64,000 bases of DNA from Bugula neritina (Eukaryota > Bryozoa > Gymnolaemata > Cheilostomatida > Bugulidae), in assembly GCA_964035545.1 (NCBI GenBank), contig OZ037769.1, positions 9,091,429 to 9,155,428 on the forward strand. The letters are read 5' to 3'. The notes beneath the pieces were generated by a model. That model did no database searches. It was not told where the DNA came from and saw only the letters and a list, made by a program, of their open reading frames with translations. Made by a program: the position numbers and the translations under genes. Shown here one piece after another: positions 48,588 through 59,628 of this stretch (its first letter is position 1; each line of letters begins with the position of its first letter).

Positions 48588-49540
48588 ACTGATGGTAATA
48601 ATGTACTAAGGAAAATTACTGCCAGTCAAGACTTCATGCTAACCTTCAAGTGGTAACCGCTGGTACATTAGAACTCACCGGGCCAATAGCATTGAGCATC
48701 TATGGAATTATGACCCTAAAAAAGGTCATCTAGACATGGGACAATTTGTGAGAGTGCAACAGGTACCTGGTGCCTGTTACCTACATAGCCAGCCCCTACA
48801 ATCACATAACTTCTAGACTCGTCCTGGGCAATCTTTGCCAGCTCAGGTTACTTCTGTAGCGGAGAGGGGTGTGTTAGCAGCTGACAAACTTGATTTGTAC
48901 TTGAACAAATTTGTCAGCAAAAAGGTCCAAAATAAAATTAACCTGAGATTTTCATCATGAAACATCAGAAGTATGCCCAAATGAAGGAGCACAAAAATAT
49001 AATTGAAACTTTCATTACACGACATCAACATAGCTGCTCTGAGTGGGGTCAGATCCTCAGAAACTGGTTACACCAGAAAAGAAACAGGTTATTTCATATA
49101 TTGGAGTGAGAAATTGCAGATTGCAGTGGATCTGGAGTAGATTTGGCCATCAAAACTGAACTAATTTCAAAACTGATAGACAGGCTAGCCACAAAATTAT
49201 GACCCTTCGAGTCTTTGTCTGATAATAGATGGTGCACTGTGATAGCTGTCTATGCTCCAACAATGACAGTCAAGAAAACATCAATCAATTTAACAATAAG
49301 CTGAACAAGACGCTAAATTCAGTTCCTGCTGATTTCAAGGCCAGAGAGAGCCAAGGCTATTCCACCTAGCTTGGTGTGATGAGAAATTATGGCTGTGGGA
49401 AGCTCAACATGAACTAGGAATTCTATCTTTAAAGTGCACTGAATATCAACTCAGCATCACCAACGCTTTCTTGCAACACAGCTCAGCCCATAAATATACA
49501 TAGATGCACTTGAAAAGCAAACATTCGTGCTACGCATTGA
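48588..49540 (+). mobile_element. LINE copy 1: 5'UTR and decayed endonuclease, truncated
   Basis: From about 48588 the sequence matches the 5' leader of the near-intact LINE at 59.2 kb, sharing AGTCAAGACTTCAT and the GGAGAGGGGTGTG region. It continues into an APE-type endonuclease with many stops, with recognisable pieces corresponding to IAALSEIRF, YWSEK and ITNAFLQHSSAHKY. It breaks off at about 49540 where an integrase fragment begins. Confidence 0.75.
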
Positions 49541-50322
49541 ACTAGCCTTGTCAGTACACATGTATTGATGCTTGTTCGAAATTTCCATATATTGGGCGCA
49601 TGGAAATAGGGCACACAATTTCTCGCCAAATAGTACAAGTATTCAAGGATATCTTAGCTATAAAAGCTGTACTTGCTACTATAGTTACAGATAATGGGCC
49701 AACAGTTTTCCAGCCAGAAATTTACTATTTCTACAACAGTTTTTACATCAACCATGTCACATCACTTCATACCACCTGCATTTAAATGGTGAAGCTGAAC
49801 GATTTGTCAGAACTTTTAAAAGCTCTGTGGACAAGAATTGTGAGGGAGGAGCATTTTTATACTAGAGTATAAGACTCACATTCGCGTCATACAGAACCAT
49901 TCCACATCCAGCTTTTTAGTGGAAAATACCTGCAGAGGTCCTACATGACGGCTAGCCCAGGGGCTTACTATCCCTTTTCTAACCTACTAATCACATATAC
50001 GCTAAACATGACAAGCCACAGACAACACAGTTCACTATTGACTCACTAGTGTACGGCTGTAACTACAGTGCTGGTCCATCAACCAGATCTGTTGACGACA
50101 CACCAAGCCTTTTGAAGAGATAAGTATATCAGATAACACTTAATACCTACGATGATGACCCATAGCACGATCCTGCACTGAAGCCAGTAGCCTCACCATA
50201 TGAACGGCAAAATCACCGACTACCAGATGATGAGTACAATCATGACAACCTCGGAAAATCAACTTGAATTTAAAGCCAGTTAAAGCGCTAACATTCAAGA
50301 GAACTTTAAGCTAGCCGGGAGG
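49541..50322 (+). pseudogene. Gypsy-type integrase core fragment
   Basis: The plus frame reads CIDACSKFPYIGRM and TIVTDNGPTVFQPE, both typical of the retroviral-type integrase core. A shifted frame then gives NGEAERFVRTFKSSV, which carries the glutamate of the DDE triad. Stops follow. Near 50315 a purine-rich GCCGGGAGG precedes a candidate 3' LTR. Upstream pol domains are missing. Confidence 0.7.
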
Positions 50323-50603
50323 TGTTCAGATATTCAAAAATATGGCAAGCTTTTGTTGCATTATGCTAACCTGCAAACGACAAGCACATAATATTACAGC
50401 TCTAACTGGAGTTTTATAATATTATTAGCTGGTAGATGTTTTTTGTATTTTGTATCGTACAAGCCTATGCTACAACAAAGGCTAACTTTTACACTATTAT
50501 ATAAACCCAACACTTTGTGCCATTCTTTCATTCAGTCATATAGGTTATATTGTTATAATTTATTCAGTCAAATAGTCATTTGGTCCATATAAATATTGAA
50601 ACA
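50323..50603 (+). repeat. Candidate 3' LTR following the integrase fragment
   Basis: The segment begins TGTTCAGATATTC just after a purine-rich tract and ends GAAACA. It contains TTATATAAACCC as a TATA-like box near 50497. Order (integrase, polypurine tract, TG...CA) fits a 3' LTR. No partner LTR was seen. Confidence 0.5.
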
Positions 50604-50639
50604 GAAAAGCAAAAATGCTCAATAGTTAAAACACAATTT

Positions 50640-50938
50640 GTTGTGGTGAGGCTTTAGTAGATGTTATAAAGGCAGATAACGGCCAGGTATTTGGTAGCTC
50701 CACAATTAGTATGTGATGCTAAAATGATTATTGGTATGGAAAATATTGCCAATATGGGTGAATTGCATGTTGGAAGGAGCAACAAAACCAATGTCCAGCA
50801 AGTGTGGTTAATGTAAATAAAATACAGACATTACAGATCAATGACAGTCACTTTAGAGCAGTATTTAATGGGAATAAGTGGAAAGTAGAATGGAAGTGGG
50901 AGCGTGGTGAGGTTGCATTATTCAGCGTGCGCAGTGGG
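50640..50938 (+). pseudogene. Short gypsy pol fragment (segment normally just before RT)
   Basis: A frame ending WKVEWKWERGE matches the WxVEWKW motif that I associate with the linker just upstream of reverse transcriptase in one group of Ty3/gypsy elements. The rest is interrupted by stops. It precedes the candidate LTR of element C and may derive from a related copy. Confidence 0.4.
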
Positions 50939-51192
50939 TGTTGTAGTGTTTGTGTAACAATCACCCACTTGTTATTGTTGTTTACTATAACTTGTTTGTA
51001 ACAACAGGATATAACAGGAAATAACATTCCTTGATATTGTTTCATAATAATGTATGATTGTACACCACCTATATATAAATTTTTTGGTTTATAGAATAAA
51101 ACAGTTCATGTTATAACAGTACTGCTGCATTGTGTCTACTGTAATAGAACCACGTGCATTGTATAGAACGGAAATAATATATACAAAATACA
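50939..51192 (+). repeat. Candidate 5' LTR of gypsy element C
   Basis: The segment begins TGTTGTAGTG and ends AATACA about ten bases before a TTGGCGACAAGGATG primer-binding-like site. It holds TATATATAAATTT and AATAAAACAG, in the usual LTR order of TATA-like box then polyadenylation signal. The start is inferred; no 3' partner was found. Confidence 0.5.
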
Positions 51193-51201
51193 TATATAAA
51201 A

Positions 51202-51216
51202 TTGGCGACAAGGATG
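51202..51216 (+). promoter_or_regulatory. Primer-binding-site-like sequence of element C
   Basis: TGGCGACAAGGATG lies between the candidate LTR and the gag start codon at 51254. It differs at one base from the equivalent site of element B, suggesting that both lineages prime from the same tRNA. Confidence 0.55.
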
Positions 51217-51253
51217 TTTTAAAATTTTAACTTTTGTATTACGACTATACAAC

Positions 51254-52418
51254 ATGGCTAGTTCATCAGTACCGTCATTGTCTGAAAGAGTGGACGTGTT
51301 CCTAGAGCGCCTAGGTAGTTACTTTGCAGTACAAAAAGTCAAGGCCGAGGCGATGGTGCGTGTGCTAATTCTGGGTCTAAGTGAGAAGCAGTATTCACTA
51401 GTTAGAGACCATGTAACTCCAAGAATTTCTTCAGAGATGAGTTACGAGGATGTGGTGAATATTTTGAAGGGACACTTCAACAGACTGACAGAGAGGACAA
51501 TTCTGAGAGATCAGAAAGTCCAACGGTGAGTCTGTCAGTGACTTTGTGGCTAGATTAAAGAGTGTTTCAAGATATTGTGAGTTTAATAAGAATCTCAATG
51601 AAAACTTGGTGGAGCAGTTTCGCATGGAAATAAATGACAGCTTAATAAGGGAAAAGCTAATTAACATGCCACTTGCTCAGCAAGAAGATTTTGAGGAAGT
51701 GATAAGGAAGGCTCAAGAAGTAGAATTAAATAGAAAGAGGAGTGACCTCTCTATGAACGACCAACCAGCAGTACAAGCATTACAACGCAGAAGTAACATG
51801 AAACCGCCATTATTTCAGCGTCCTGTTCATACAGCAAATAATGACAGAAAATGCTTCAGATGCGGCAAGGCAGACCACATGGCTAATGACCGTGCATGTC
51901 CAGCAAGAGACAAGAAATGCCGAGTATGTCACAAACTGGGACATTCTGCTAAAAGCAAGTTCTGCAAAGGTGTACTGGTAGTTCGCAATGTGATTAAAGA
52001 AGCTGATCAATCACTGCAAATATCAAGGCCGGGAGACGAGGATGCAGCATTCTACAACTTCAAACTAAGCAGCAATATAACACTTCCTAAGTGCAATGCC
52101 AGCATCGAAGGTGAAACAATTGAATTCATTGTGGACACTGGTGCTTGCGACAACGTTGTATCTACAGCTACATACCACAAGATTGCTAAGAAGGTGGAAT
52201 TATTGCCAACTGACAAACAGCTTTATGGCTATGGCACAGAGAGTAAGTTGAACCTACTGGGCTATTTTAAAGCTAACATTTCTGTAAATAGAAAGTTAGT
52301 TACGAGCAGATTTTATGTCTTTAATGGTAGTGCCAGATGTTTGATGAGTTGTAACACTGCATGCAAACTAGGTATTCCATCTATTACTAGCAGTTTGATT
52401 TCTAAGGAAAGTGACTAA
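51254..52418 (+). CDS. Gag-protease of gypsy element C (one frameshift)
   Basis: Gag begins with MASSSVPSLSERVDVFLERL at 51254 and runs to 51529. After a shift near 51525 it continues in another frame through SDFVARLKSVSRYCEF to 52418. The second part holds two intact CCHC zinc knuckles (CFRCGKADHMAND and CRVCHKLGHSAKSKFC) and an aspartic protease active site, IEFIVDTGACDNVVS, near 52120. Apart from the single shift, about 380 codons are open, far better preserved than the surrounding elements. No intact reverse transcriptase follows. The shift could be a decay mutation or a programmed frameshift. Confidence 0.85.
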
Positions 52419-53560
52419 GGGCACAAACCACTACATAGACGATAGTTGGGTAGATGAAAGTGTGGTTTCAACCAATAAAGCGCGGAGACACCTGACGATG
52501 TATGAGCTTGAAACAAAAGATCCAGTAGCACTTGGTGAATCAAGAGTTTTGGGGCTTAAAGTCACCAAGGAGCAAGATGGGCATCACAAATAGAGAGATG
52601 GAGTGCTATAAACATTTTATGTTTCACCAACAAAACGGCAGCGGTTCTCTGTTTTTGGTATACTAGCTAAGACTTGCATGCAATTCCCTAAGAAGTCAGA
52701 CTAATGATGCAGGCTGGGCTAAACCTATACCAGGAAATGTTTATATGTTTCCTCATGAAATCATTAGCAAGCCATCTAAGAATGATACAGTAACTGGTAA
52801 ATGGAATGTCAACACTTCATCTGATGGTGTGGCATGGTATGATGTTAGTAATTTGGCAATTTGATATTGTACTGAGATGAAAAGCAATGTTATAAAAAAT
52901 GAAACATGGCTCAGAAAAGATGATGGCTCACGCATAGACATTGTAACATTAGAAAATGTCATTAATGTATTAAAATGGTTCTTCGGTGAGGAATAACTGA
53001 ACTCTGTGTGGAAACTGATTATGCTGGTGGGTATAGTTGGATGGACTCAGTATTGGAGAGTTCTAAAAGGCAAAAGGTGTTTGGTTCAAATGAAATGGTT
53101 GTCAAAAGAAGGTTAGTAATAATAGCTCAGTTGGTTGATCAATACGATGTATGAGTGCAACCATTCAACCAGTGCCTTCTGCGTATAACGAGGCTGCTTT
53201 GTTAAACAGAGTTTCACCGAAATGGCACCGGAGTCTTTTCATGGCTATGGTGACACGACATAGTACACTAAAGGCGAAAGTGAAGCAGTTATATGGCAAG
53301 AATTTTCTTGGTGTAAAGAGAACCATGTATGTTGTAGAAAAATGCAAACCTCAGCTGAAAAGCAGTTTGTTTAAGATACGAGTCATTCATGTAGCTCATG
53401 CAAACAGATATACTCACTACCACTGAGTTGAAAGCGTAGATGTGAATAGTAATTGGCATAGGGTGACAGTAGATATAGCCTATGTAGGAGGGAAACCATA
53501 TTTCACATTAGTAAACGGTGATCTCAGTAGATTCGTCATATGAGTAGCATTGAGCAATGA
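52419..53560 (+). pseudogene. RNase H and integrase remnant of element C, RT deleted
   Basis: With stops and shifts, the plus strand reads WNVNTSSDGVAWYDVSNLAI near 52800, then LENVINVLKW and ETDYAGGYSWMDSVLE, matching the order of catalytic acids in gypsy RNase H. SNEMVVKRRLVIIAQLVDQY follows. Then come the region before integrase (SPKWHRSLFMAM), the zinc-like region and NWHRVTVDIAYVGGKPYF at about 53450. Reverse transcriptase is missing between the protease and RNase H. The copy is internally deleted and dead. Confidence 0.65.
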
Positions 53561-53809
53561 AACTGCAGGGTATGTAATCTAATTTTTGTAATTTTCTCAA
53601 GCAGGACCCACCTAATGAAGTATTGTGACAATAGGTCAAGCTTAAAAATAGCAAAACAAAAAATTTTGGAAAATGTGACACAAATGAGGAGCTGCAACTG
53701 GCACTTTATTTTGAACAGTAGATTGTTGCCACCAACACAGTTTTCAAGCACAGGCAGCATCATAAAGCTACCTAGTTGCACCTTCATTCTAAACATTGGC
53801 CCCTTACGG

Positions 53810-56290
53810 ATAATATGATTACAAGATAGAAAGATCAGAGTGATGTGCTGGATGCCAGAAAAACCATGGTCAGGTCCAAGTTAGCTTTTGCACTAAGAAA
53901 AGCAAAAAAACAAGAGGCAATTTATCTTAAAAGCTGAATGTGGGAAAACCACAAAATGAGGGTGTGTTGCAAGAGTTTCATAAACAAAGAGATAAGGCAA
54001 TGGTATACAAAAACGATAACAGTGTAACCGTAGAAGAAAGATGGGACAGCTTAAAAATCTCAACTCTCAACACAGCTGCCAAAGTCCTAGCTAGGGCAGA
54101 AAGAAAACATCAAGATTGGTTTGAGGAAAATAATTCGAAACTGAATGCATTGCTTGATGAATAAAACAAGCTTAAATCACCAGCACTACAAAGGAGAACA
54201 AGAAGTAGCACTGATTGACTAGCACAAGCACAAAGCAAGTTGCAAAATGTAGTCAAGAAAAAAATTATTAATGGTAGGAAAAAAGCAAAAGCACTTCAAC
54301 AGGCGGCTGGAAAAACCAACATGAAGGCATTCTATAACGGCTTCAGAGAAGTGTGCGAGCCACATAATATACTCTTGTGTATGCCGAGAGAGTGAATATA
54401 GAGAAGCAAGGACTAGTTTTACTTCAAAAAACCTGGAAAATGGCTCTTGTACACAGTTCTAAAAATATGATCAGGGACTACAGGAGGTGTACGGGCCCGT
54501 TAAGCGAGGAACAACCCAGCTAAGAGCTTTAGATGGCAATATAGTACTGCAGGAGAAGTCAGAAATTCTCAACAGAGTTGCTGACCACTTTGCTCAACTC
54601 CTGAATATACCTGGTACTCTGGATGTAAGGGCTGCAATGGATATTAAAACAAGACCGGGGGTACACTGTCTCTTTGAGCCCCCCCCCCCCCCAGACGTGT
54701 GGGAAATGATAGATGCTATTGACGATACAAGAGAAGGTAAAGCACCTGAGAAGTGTGGAATTCCATCAGAAATATGAAAACATGGAGGAGCAGAAATTTT
54801 GTCTAAACTGCACCAGCTGATTCTTTCTGTTTGGAGGGAGGAAAGGGTACCCCAAGACTGGAAAGATGCTAGCATCATCTCGATATTCAAGAAAGGCAGC
54901 CGAAGAGATTGTGGAAACTACGGAGGAATATCCTTGCTCTCTATTGCTGGAAAGATACTCTCACGAATTCTGCTGAACAGGATTAACATGCATGTTGCTT
55001 CAGCTGTGTTACCAGAATTTCAGTGTGGCCTCAGGAGCGGTAAAGGTACCATGGACATGATCTTCTGTTTGAGACAAACACGGGAAAAGTGTATAGAGCA
55101 AAACATGCCACTTTATGCTGTGTTCATTGACTTCACTAAGGCCTTTGACACTGTATCAAGAGATGGCCTCTGGCAAGTTCTCACTAAGTTCGGATGCTCT
55201 GCCAAATTTGTGAACATTGTCAAATCTCTACATAGTGGTATGCAAGCTCCTGTGGCATATGAAAATGATCATTCTAAAGAGTTTGCAGTGACAAACGGTG
55301 TTAAACGAGGGTGTTTTCTTGCACCTACCCCCTTTTCTCTCTATCTGTCGGTCATGCTAGAGGTTGCCTTTAAGGGCAGCTTAGATGGAGTATCTATGTA
55401 AACAAGACAAATGCAGACCTCTTCAAAATAGCTCATTTTAAATCAAAAACAAAAACATCTCAGAAGATCGTAAGAGAAATGCTATTTGCCGATGACAGTG
55501 ATCTGGTAGCCAATGGTGCACAGAGTATACAGCAGCTAGTAGATAGATTCTTCTTGGCTGCTAAATAGTTCAACTTAAAGATAAATATCAAAAAGACAGA
55601 GTGCCTATACCAACCAATTAAAAACCAATAGGTAGTGCAGCCTCCTGGTGATATTATAGTATATAATGAAGCTCTAGTGCAGACAAAAAACTTTATATAT
55701 CTTGGAAGCACAATATCTGACGATGCCAGGCTGAACGGCGAACTGATCTCCAGGATGGGAAAAGTTAGTGCAGCCTATGGGAAGCTGAGAGAGAGACTGT
55801 GGGACAACCACCATGTGTCCCTTCGAGTGAAATGCCAAGTATACACGACGATAGTTTTATCTACCTTGCTGTGTGGGACCGAGACATGGACAGTTTACAG
55901 GACACATGTCAAGAAGCTAAATTCATATATGAGGAGGCATTTGAGAAAAATTATGAAGCTAACTTGGAAAAATAAAGTTTCAAACCCTGAAATATACAGA
56001 AGAAGTGGTTTAGCTCCAATGGCAGATATGCTCATTGAGCGAAATCTGAGATGGACTGGTCATGAAAAGAAACTACCTAGGCAGCTGATCTACTCCCAAC
56101 TGAGTTCAGGGAAAAGGAATCAGGGCCGTCCTAGTCTCAGATTCAAATATGTAGTGAAGAGCAACTTAAACTGGAGAGGCATTAGACAGGATATTTGGTT
56201 GGCTGCAGCTAACCGTCGACCTATCTGGATTACTATGTTTCATAGACCTAAACCTAGAACAGACATCGTCGACTCGACAAACTGCTTATA
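53810..56290 (+). pseudogene. LINE copy 2: decayed RT, 5'-truncated
   Basis: Same family as the near-intact LINE at 59.2-62.7 kb. It starts in the endonuclease-RT linker (RKHQDWFEENNSKLNALLDE). Reverse transcriptase follows, with VPQDWKDASIISIFKKGSRR, GNYGGISLLSIAGKILSRIL, FIDFTKAFDTVSRDGLWQVL, a catalytic box FADDSD near 55490 and YLGSTISDDARLNGELISRM. The C-terminal block includes YMRRHLRKIMKLTWKNKV and RNLRWTGHEKKLPRQLIYSQ. Stops occur at 54775, 55399 and elsewhere, and a C14 run lies at 54679-54692. Confidence 0.85.
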
Positions 56291-56960
56291 ATGAGGGATA
56301 CTGCCAGGGACACAGTGTGGCTTTTGCAACAGCAGGAACACTATTGACTTGGTATTTAGATAGCATCAAATTCAAGAGAAATGTGCTGAACAGAACATGA
56401 AGCTATATGTTGCATTCATAGACTTTGCAAAATCCTTTGATACAGTATTGAAAAATGACTTCTGGAATGTACTGAAAAAGTTTGGCTTAACTGAGAAAGT
56501 CAAGGTAATGCAAGGTAGAGACTCCTCATGCGAGTTTGCAGTAAGCAATGGTGTCAAGCAGGGGTGTGCTTTTATACCCATACTATTTTCATTATACCTC
56601 AATGCTACGCAAAAAGTGACATTTAAAAATGTAAATGAAGATATTTATACTCAAACTCGACATGGGGCTGATCTTGTTAAGTGGGTCAATTCAAGTCCAA
56701 AACTCGTGCTACCAACCACCAAGCAAGAAAGTTGCTGTTTGCCAACGACGATGCTTCCGTAGCACTATTGGAGAACTGTGTAAAAATGGCGACTCAGTTC
56801 AGCTTAAAAATCAACATTAGGAAGACAGAATGCATGTACAAACCTATCACTCATTCACCCTCTACCGGAACCTGGAGTTATCATGACAAACAAGGAACTA
56901 TTTGTACTTGCCACAGACTTTACCTATCTAGGAAGTACTGTTTCGAGCATTACTCAACAA
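56291..56960 (+). pseudogene. LINE copy 3: RT fragment
   Basis: Directly behind copy 2, a second RT fragment of the same family starts at the LPGTQCGF block. It contains KLYVAFIDFAKSFDTVLKND, VSNGVKQGCAFIPILFSLYL and a damaged catalytic box (FANDD). It then frays after INIRKTECMY. Its start inside RT and the abutting junction suggest a separate insertion or a tandem rearrangement. Confidence 0.75.
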
Positions 56961-57041
56961 GTACCAGCCAAGAAACTCAACCGTCACACTGTGAGAACTT
57001 GACATCAAGTTTAATAGTTATAAGAGCCACTCTACAAAAAA

Positions 57042-57792
57042 ATGAAAAAAAAATTAGATCTTCATTTCAGGGCTTACGAGTCTACAGAAAATTTTCTGTG
57101 TAGATTAATTGATGAGGGTAACAATTTAAATATGTTAGATCGTGGCTCAACACTTAGTATGATAGCTGAGACTTTTGACATTGGTGTAGGTAGCCTTGAA
57201 TTAGGTTCCATTCTAATGCCAAAACTGTCTGGTAGGTGTAAAAACCCACAAACTATAGAAGAGTTGTTCTCCTTATGCTATAAGCACAGTGTGGACAGCC
57301 CAAGTAGGGAACTATCTAAATGCCATATCTGCGCCAAAAGTAGGTCCAGAGTGCAGATCGGCAGATGAAGAATTGGACATCCAGACCCATGACTCCAGTT
57401 TCTACACCCTAGAGCCTGCCAGATACACCCAGTACCACAGCCCAACAATGTAGATATCTGCAACCTTGGACGATACCACTGAGACAGAAGGTATGAATCC
57501 CAACTGTCCATCGGCACCGCCATGTTCAGCTACCAGAAAGAAAATCCCTACTACTAGTAACATCTCACCAGAAGAGGAGACAGCTGCAAGCCCTGATCAG
57601 GATGTAATGACTGTCACACCTAACCTTCACTCAAGCTTGAAAGCCTCTGATAAGGTATTGGATGTGCGCATTCATCCTCTGGCAGCAGCTACATATCTTT
57701 TTTCTATAAATGCTTTTCTTCATACTGCAACACCTGGTGTACACCACTACAAACATCTATTCTGTAACCATTTTTCTTTTGAAACTGGATAA
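57042..57792 (+). other. Unidentified open frames within the retrotransposon block
   Basis: Two open frames of about 108 codons lie at 57042-57368 and 57466-57792. The first has a polar helical stretch (LHFRAYESTENFLCRLIDEG) and a CHIC motif. The second is rich in Pro, Ser and Thr. Neither has a family motif I recognise. Their position among decayed elements suggests a remnant of a further retrotransposon, possibly a gag or pol tail. Confidence 0.3.
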
Positions 57793-59228
57793 AGACATCT
57801 ATTTAAATGGCAGAGTCAAGTGTCAAACCCAGGGGCACAGCGGTGTGTTAGTTCTTAGAAATTATCAAGTAGTTTTTCCCAAGTTAAGTAAGCCCAAGCT
57901 TGGCTTATGTACCAAACATTTCTATAGGTTGGCCAATAAGCGTTTGAGATGTTTTTCAAAAGCTATTGTCAGATTTGACCCTTTTCCCCTTGGAAGTCTG
58001 CACAACACCAATAACTTAGCCTAATTACACACCTTCAGTAACTAGTATCACCTAGATAATTATCATACTTTAATTGCTAGCCCACTGCTGCATAATTGCC
58101 CATTATTTAGCCCAACTTAAGAGTTTGTAAATCTCTATATGAGTTTCTTTATAGTTCAGCCTATCGGCTGTTGAACACTTACATGCCATCACTACTCAAT
58201 TCATATGCATGCACCAACAATTTCATAAAATTACAGGGCTCGTCCAGAATGACGTTAAACTTCAATAGGCTACACAGTATACTTCCAAATAATATATAGA
58301 CCACTTTAATGAACTAAAACCCATAGTCCAACAGGCCACACACAATAATTTCTATAAAGCACGCCTCAAAACACAAACTGCCTTAAAACACAAACCCCTC
58401 GAAATGCAAACAAATCTCAATCGAAAAACAATTCTCATGGTGTCACGTCTCGCATAATTTATAACGTCATAACGACACATCAGTAGAGCAACATACACGT
58501 ACACACGTTGAAACACAAATGAAAATGGTACAGCAACACGCCTCGCATATATAAAACTTTATAACCGTAGATTGGCAGCATGCATAAACATGTACGGAAA
58601 CATGACAAAATACAAATAAGATAGGCTACTTTAATGAACTAAAACTTACAGTTCAATGGGCTACTTACAATTATTTTCATAAACCGCCAGATAACATTAA
58701 CTGTCACAGAACATAATCCAACTCAATACATAAACCGCCTCAAAAAATAAACCTTCCTGAAAAACAAAAAACCCAAATGATGTCATAGCGGTATATTGGC
58801 AGCAAATGCGCCTCACATACATGTACAACTTTATATCGGTAAACAGTGTATTAGGATAGTTAGGACAGTTTTATTAGCCTCACATTATAGCTTACTGTAG
58901 TCAAACAAAGCCACTTGTGGATGTTTTCATAATAATATGAATGTAGAGTTGGCTGCTTGGGGTCAAAGGTCTCCCAATTAATTTGTTACGCACAGTTGCT
59001 TTTGTTACCAGCAGTGCTTATGCAGTCAGCTATATTAGTTAGTAGCAACGTTATAATTAGTCTAGTTCATTATATATATCTAATATTTACTATATCAACG
59101 CATATACGCATCTACTATATCAAACATATCACTATCAATATGAATTTGCTGTGTCTCTGGACAACTTGTTTCGGTGTAGAAAGTTAAAATCGACTTCAAA
59201 GCAATAAATTTCGGTATCAATACCTCCA
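57793..59228. other. Spacer with an imperfect direct repeat
   Basis: No gene is supported. A frame to about 58024 has no motif. Between about 58290 and 58850 two related segments follow each other, listed separately. The rest is AT-rich. Confidence 0.45.
58290..58850. repeat. Imperfect direct repeat, two units of about 300 bp
   Basis: CTTTAATGAACTAAAAC recurs at about 58302 and 58630. In each case it is followed by a similar run: CAATRGGC-like, ACAATWATTT and CATAAACCGCC/AAAGCACGCC. A CGCCTCRCATA...CTTTATA motif then occurs near 58548 and 58809. The two units are diverged, so the duplication is old. Confidence 0.55.
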
Positions 59229-59628
59229 TATAAGTGGTGGTGGATGGTGGAACCAAGAGCTGTACCAGTTTACACTACGGACTCCAGCATCCAAGGACTG
59301 ATGGCAATGATGTACTGTAGAGAAGTTCCCATCAGTCAAGACTTCATACTAACCTCCAAGCGGTCACCACTGGTAACTGGGTGTAGATACACCCAGGCTA
59401 ATAGTATGAGGATCTATGGGTTGATCACCCAGACAACAATCCATCCAGAAACGTGACACTCTGAGAGGGCGAATTTACTCGGCCAGTCACTGCGACTACT
59501 GAACTGCTGTGCTCGTCCTGGACACTCCTTGCCAGCACAGCGTACTTTTTTAGTGGAGAGGGGTGCTTAAGCAACTGACAAAACCCTAAGTATCCTTAAA
59601 CTTCTTGTCAGCATAATCCGATTGAATC

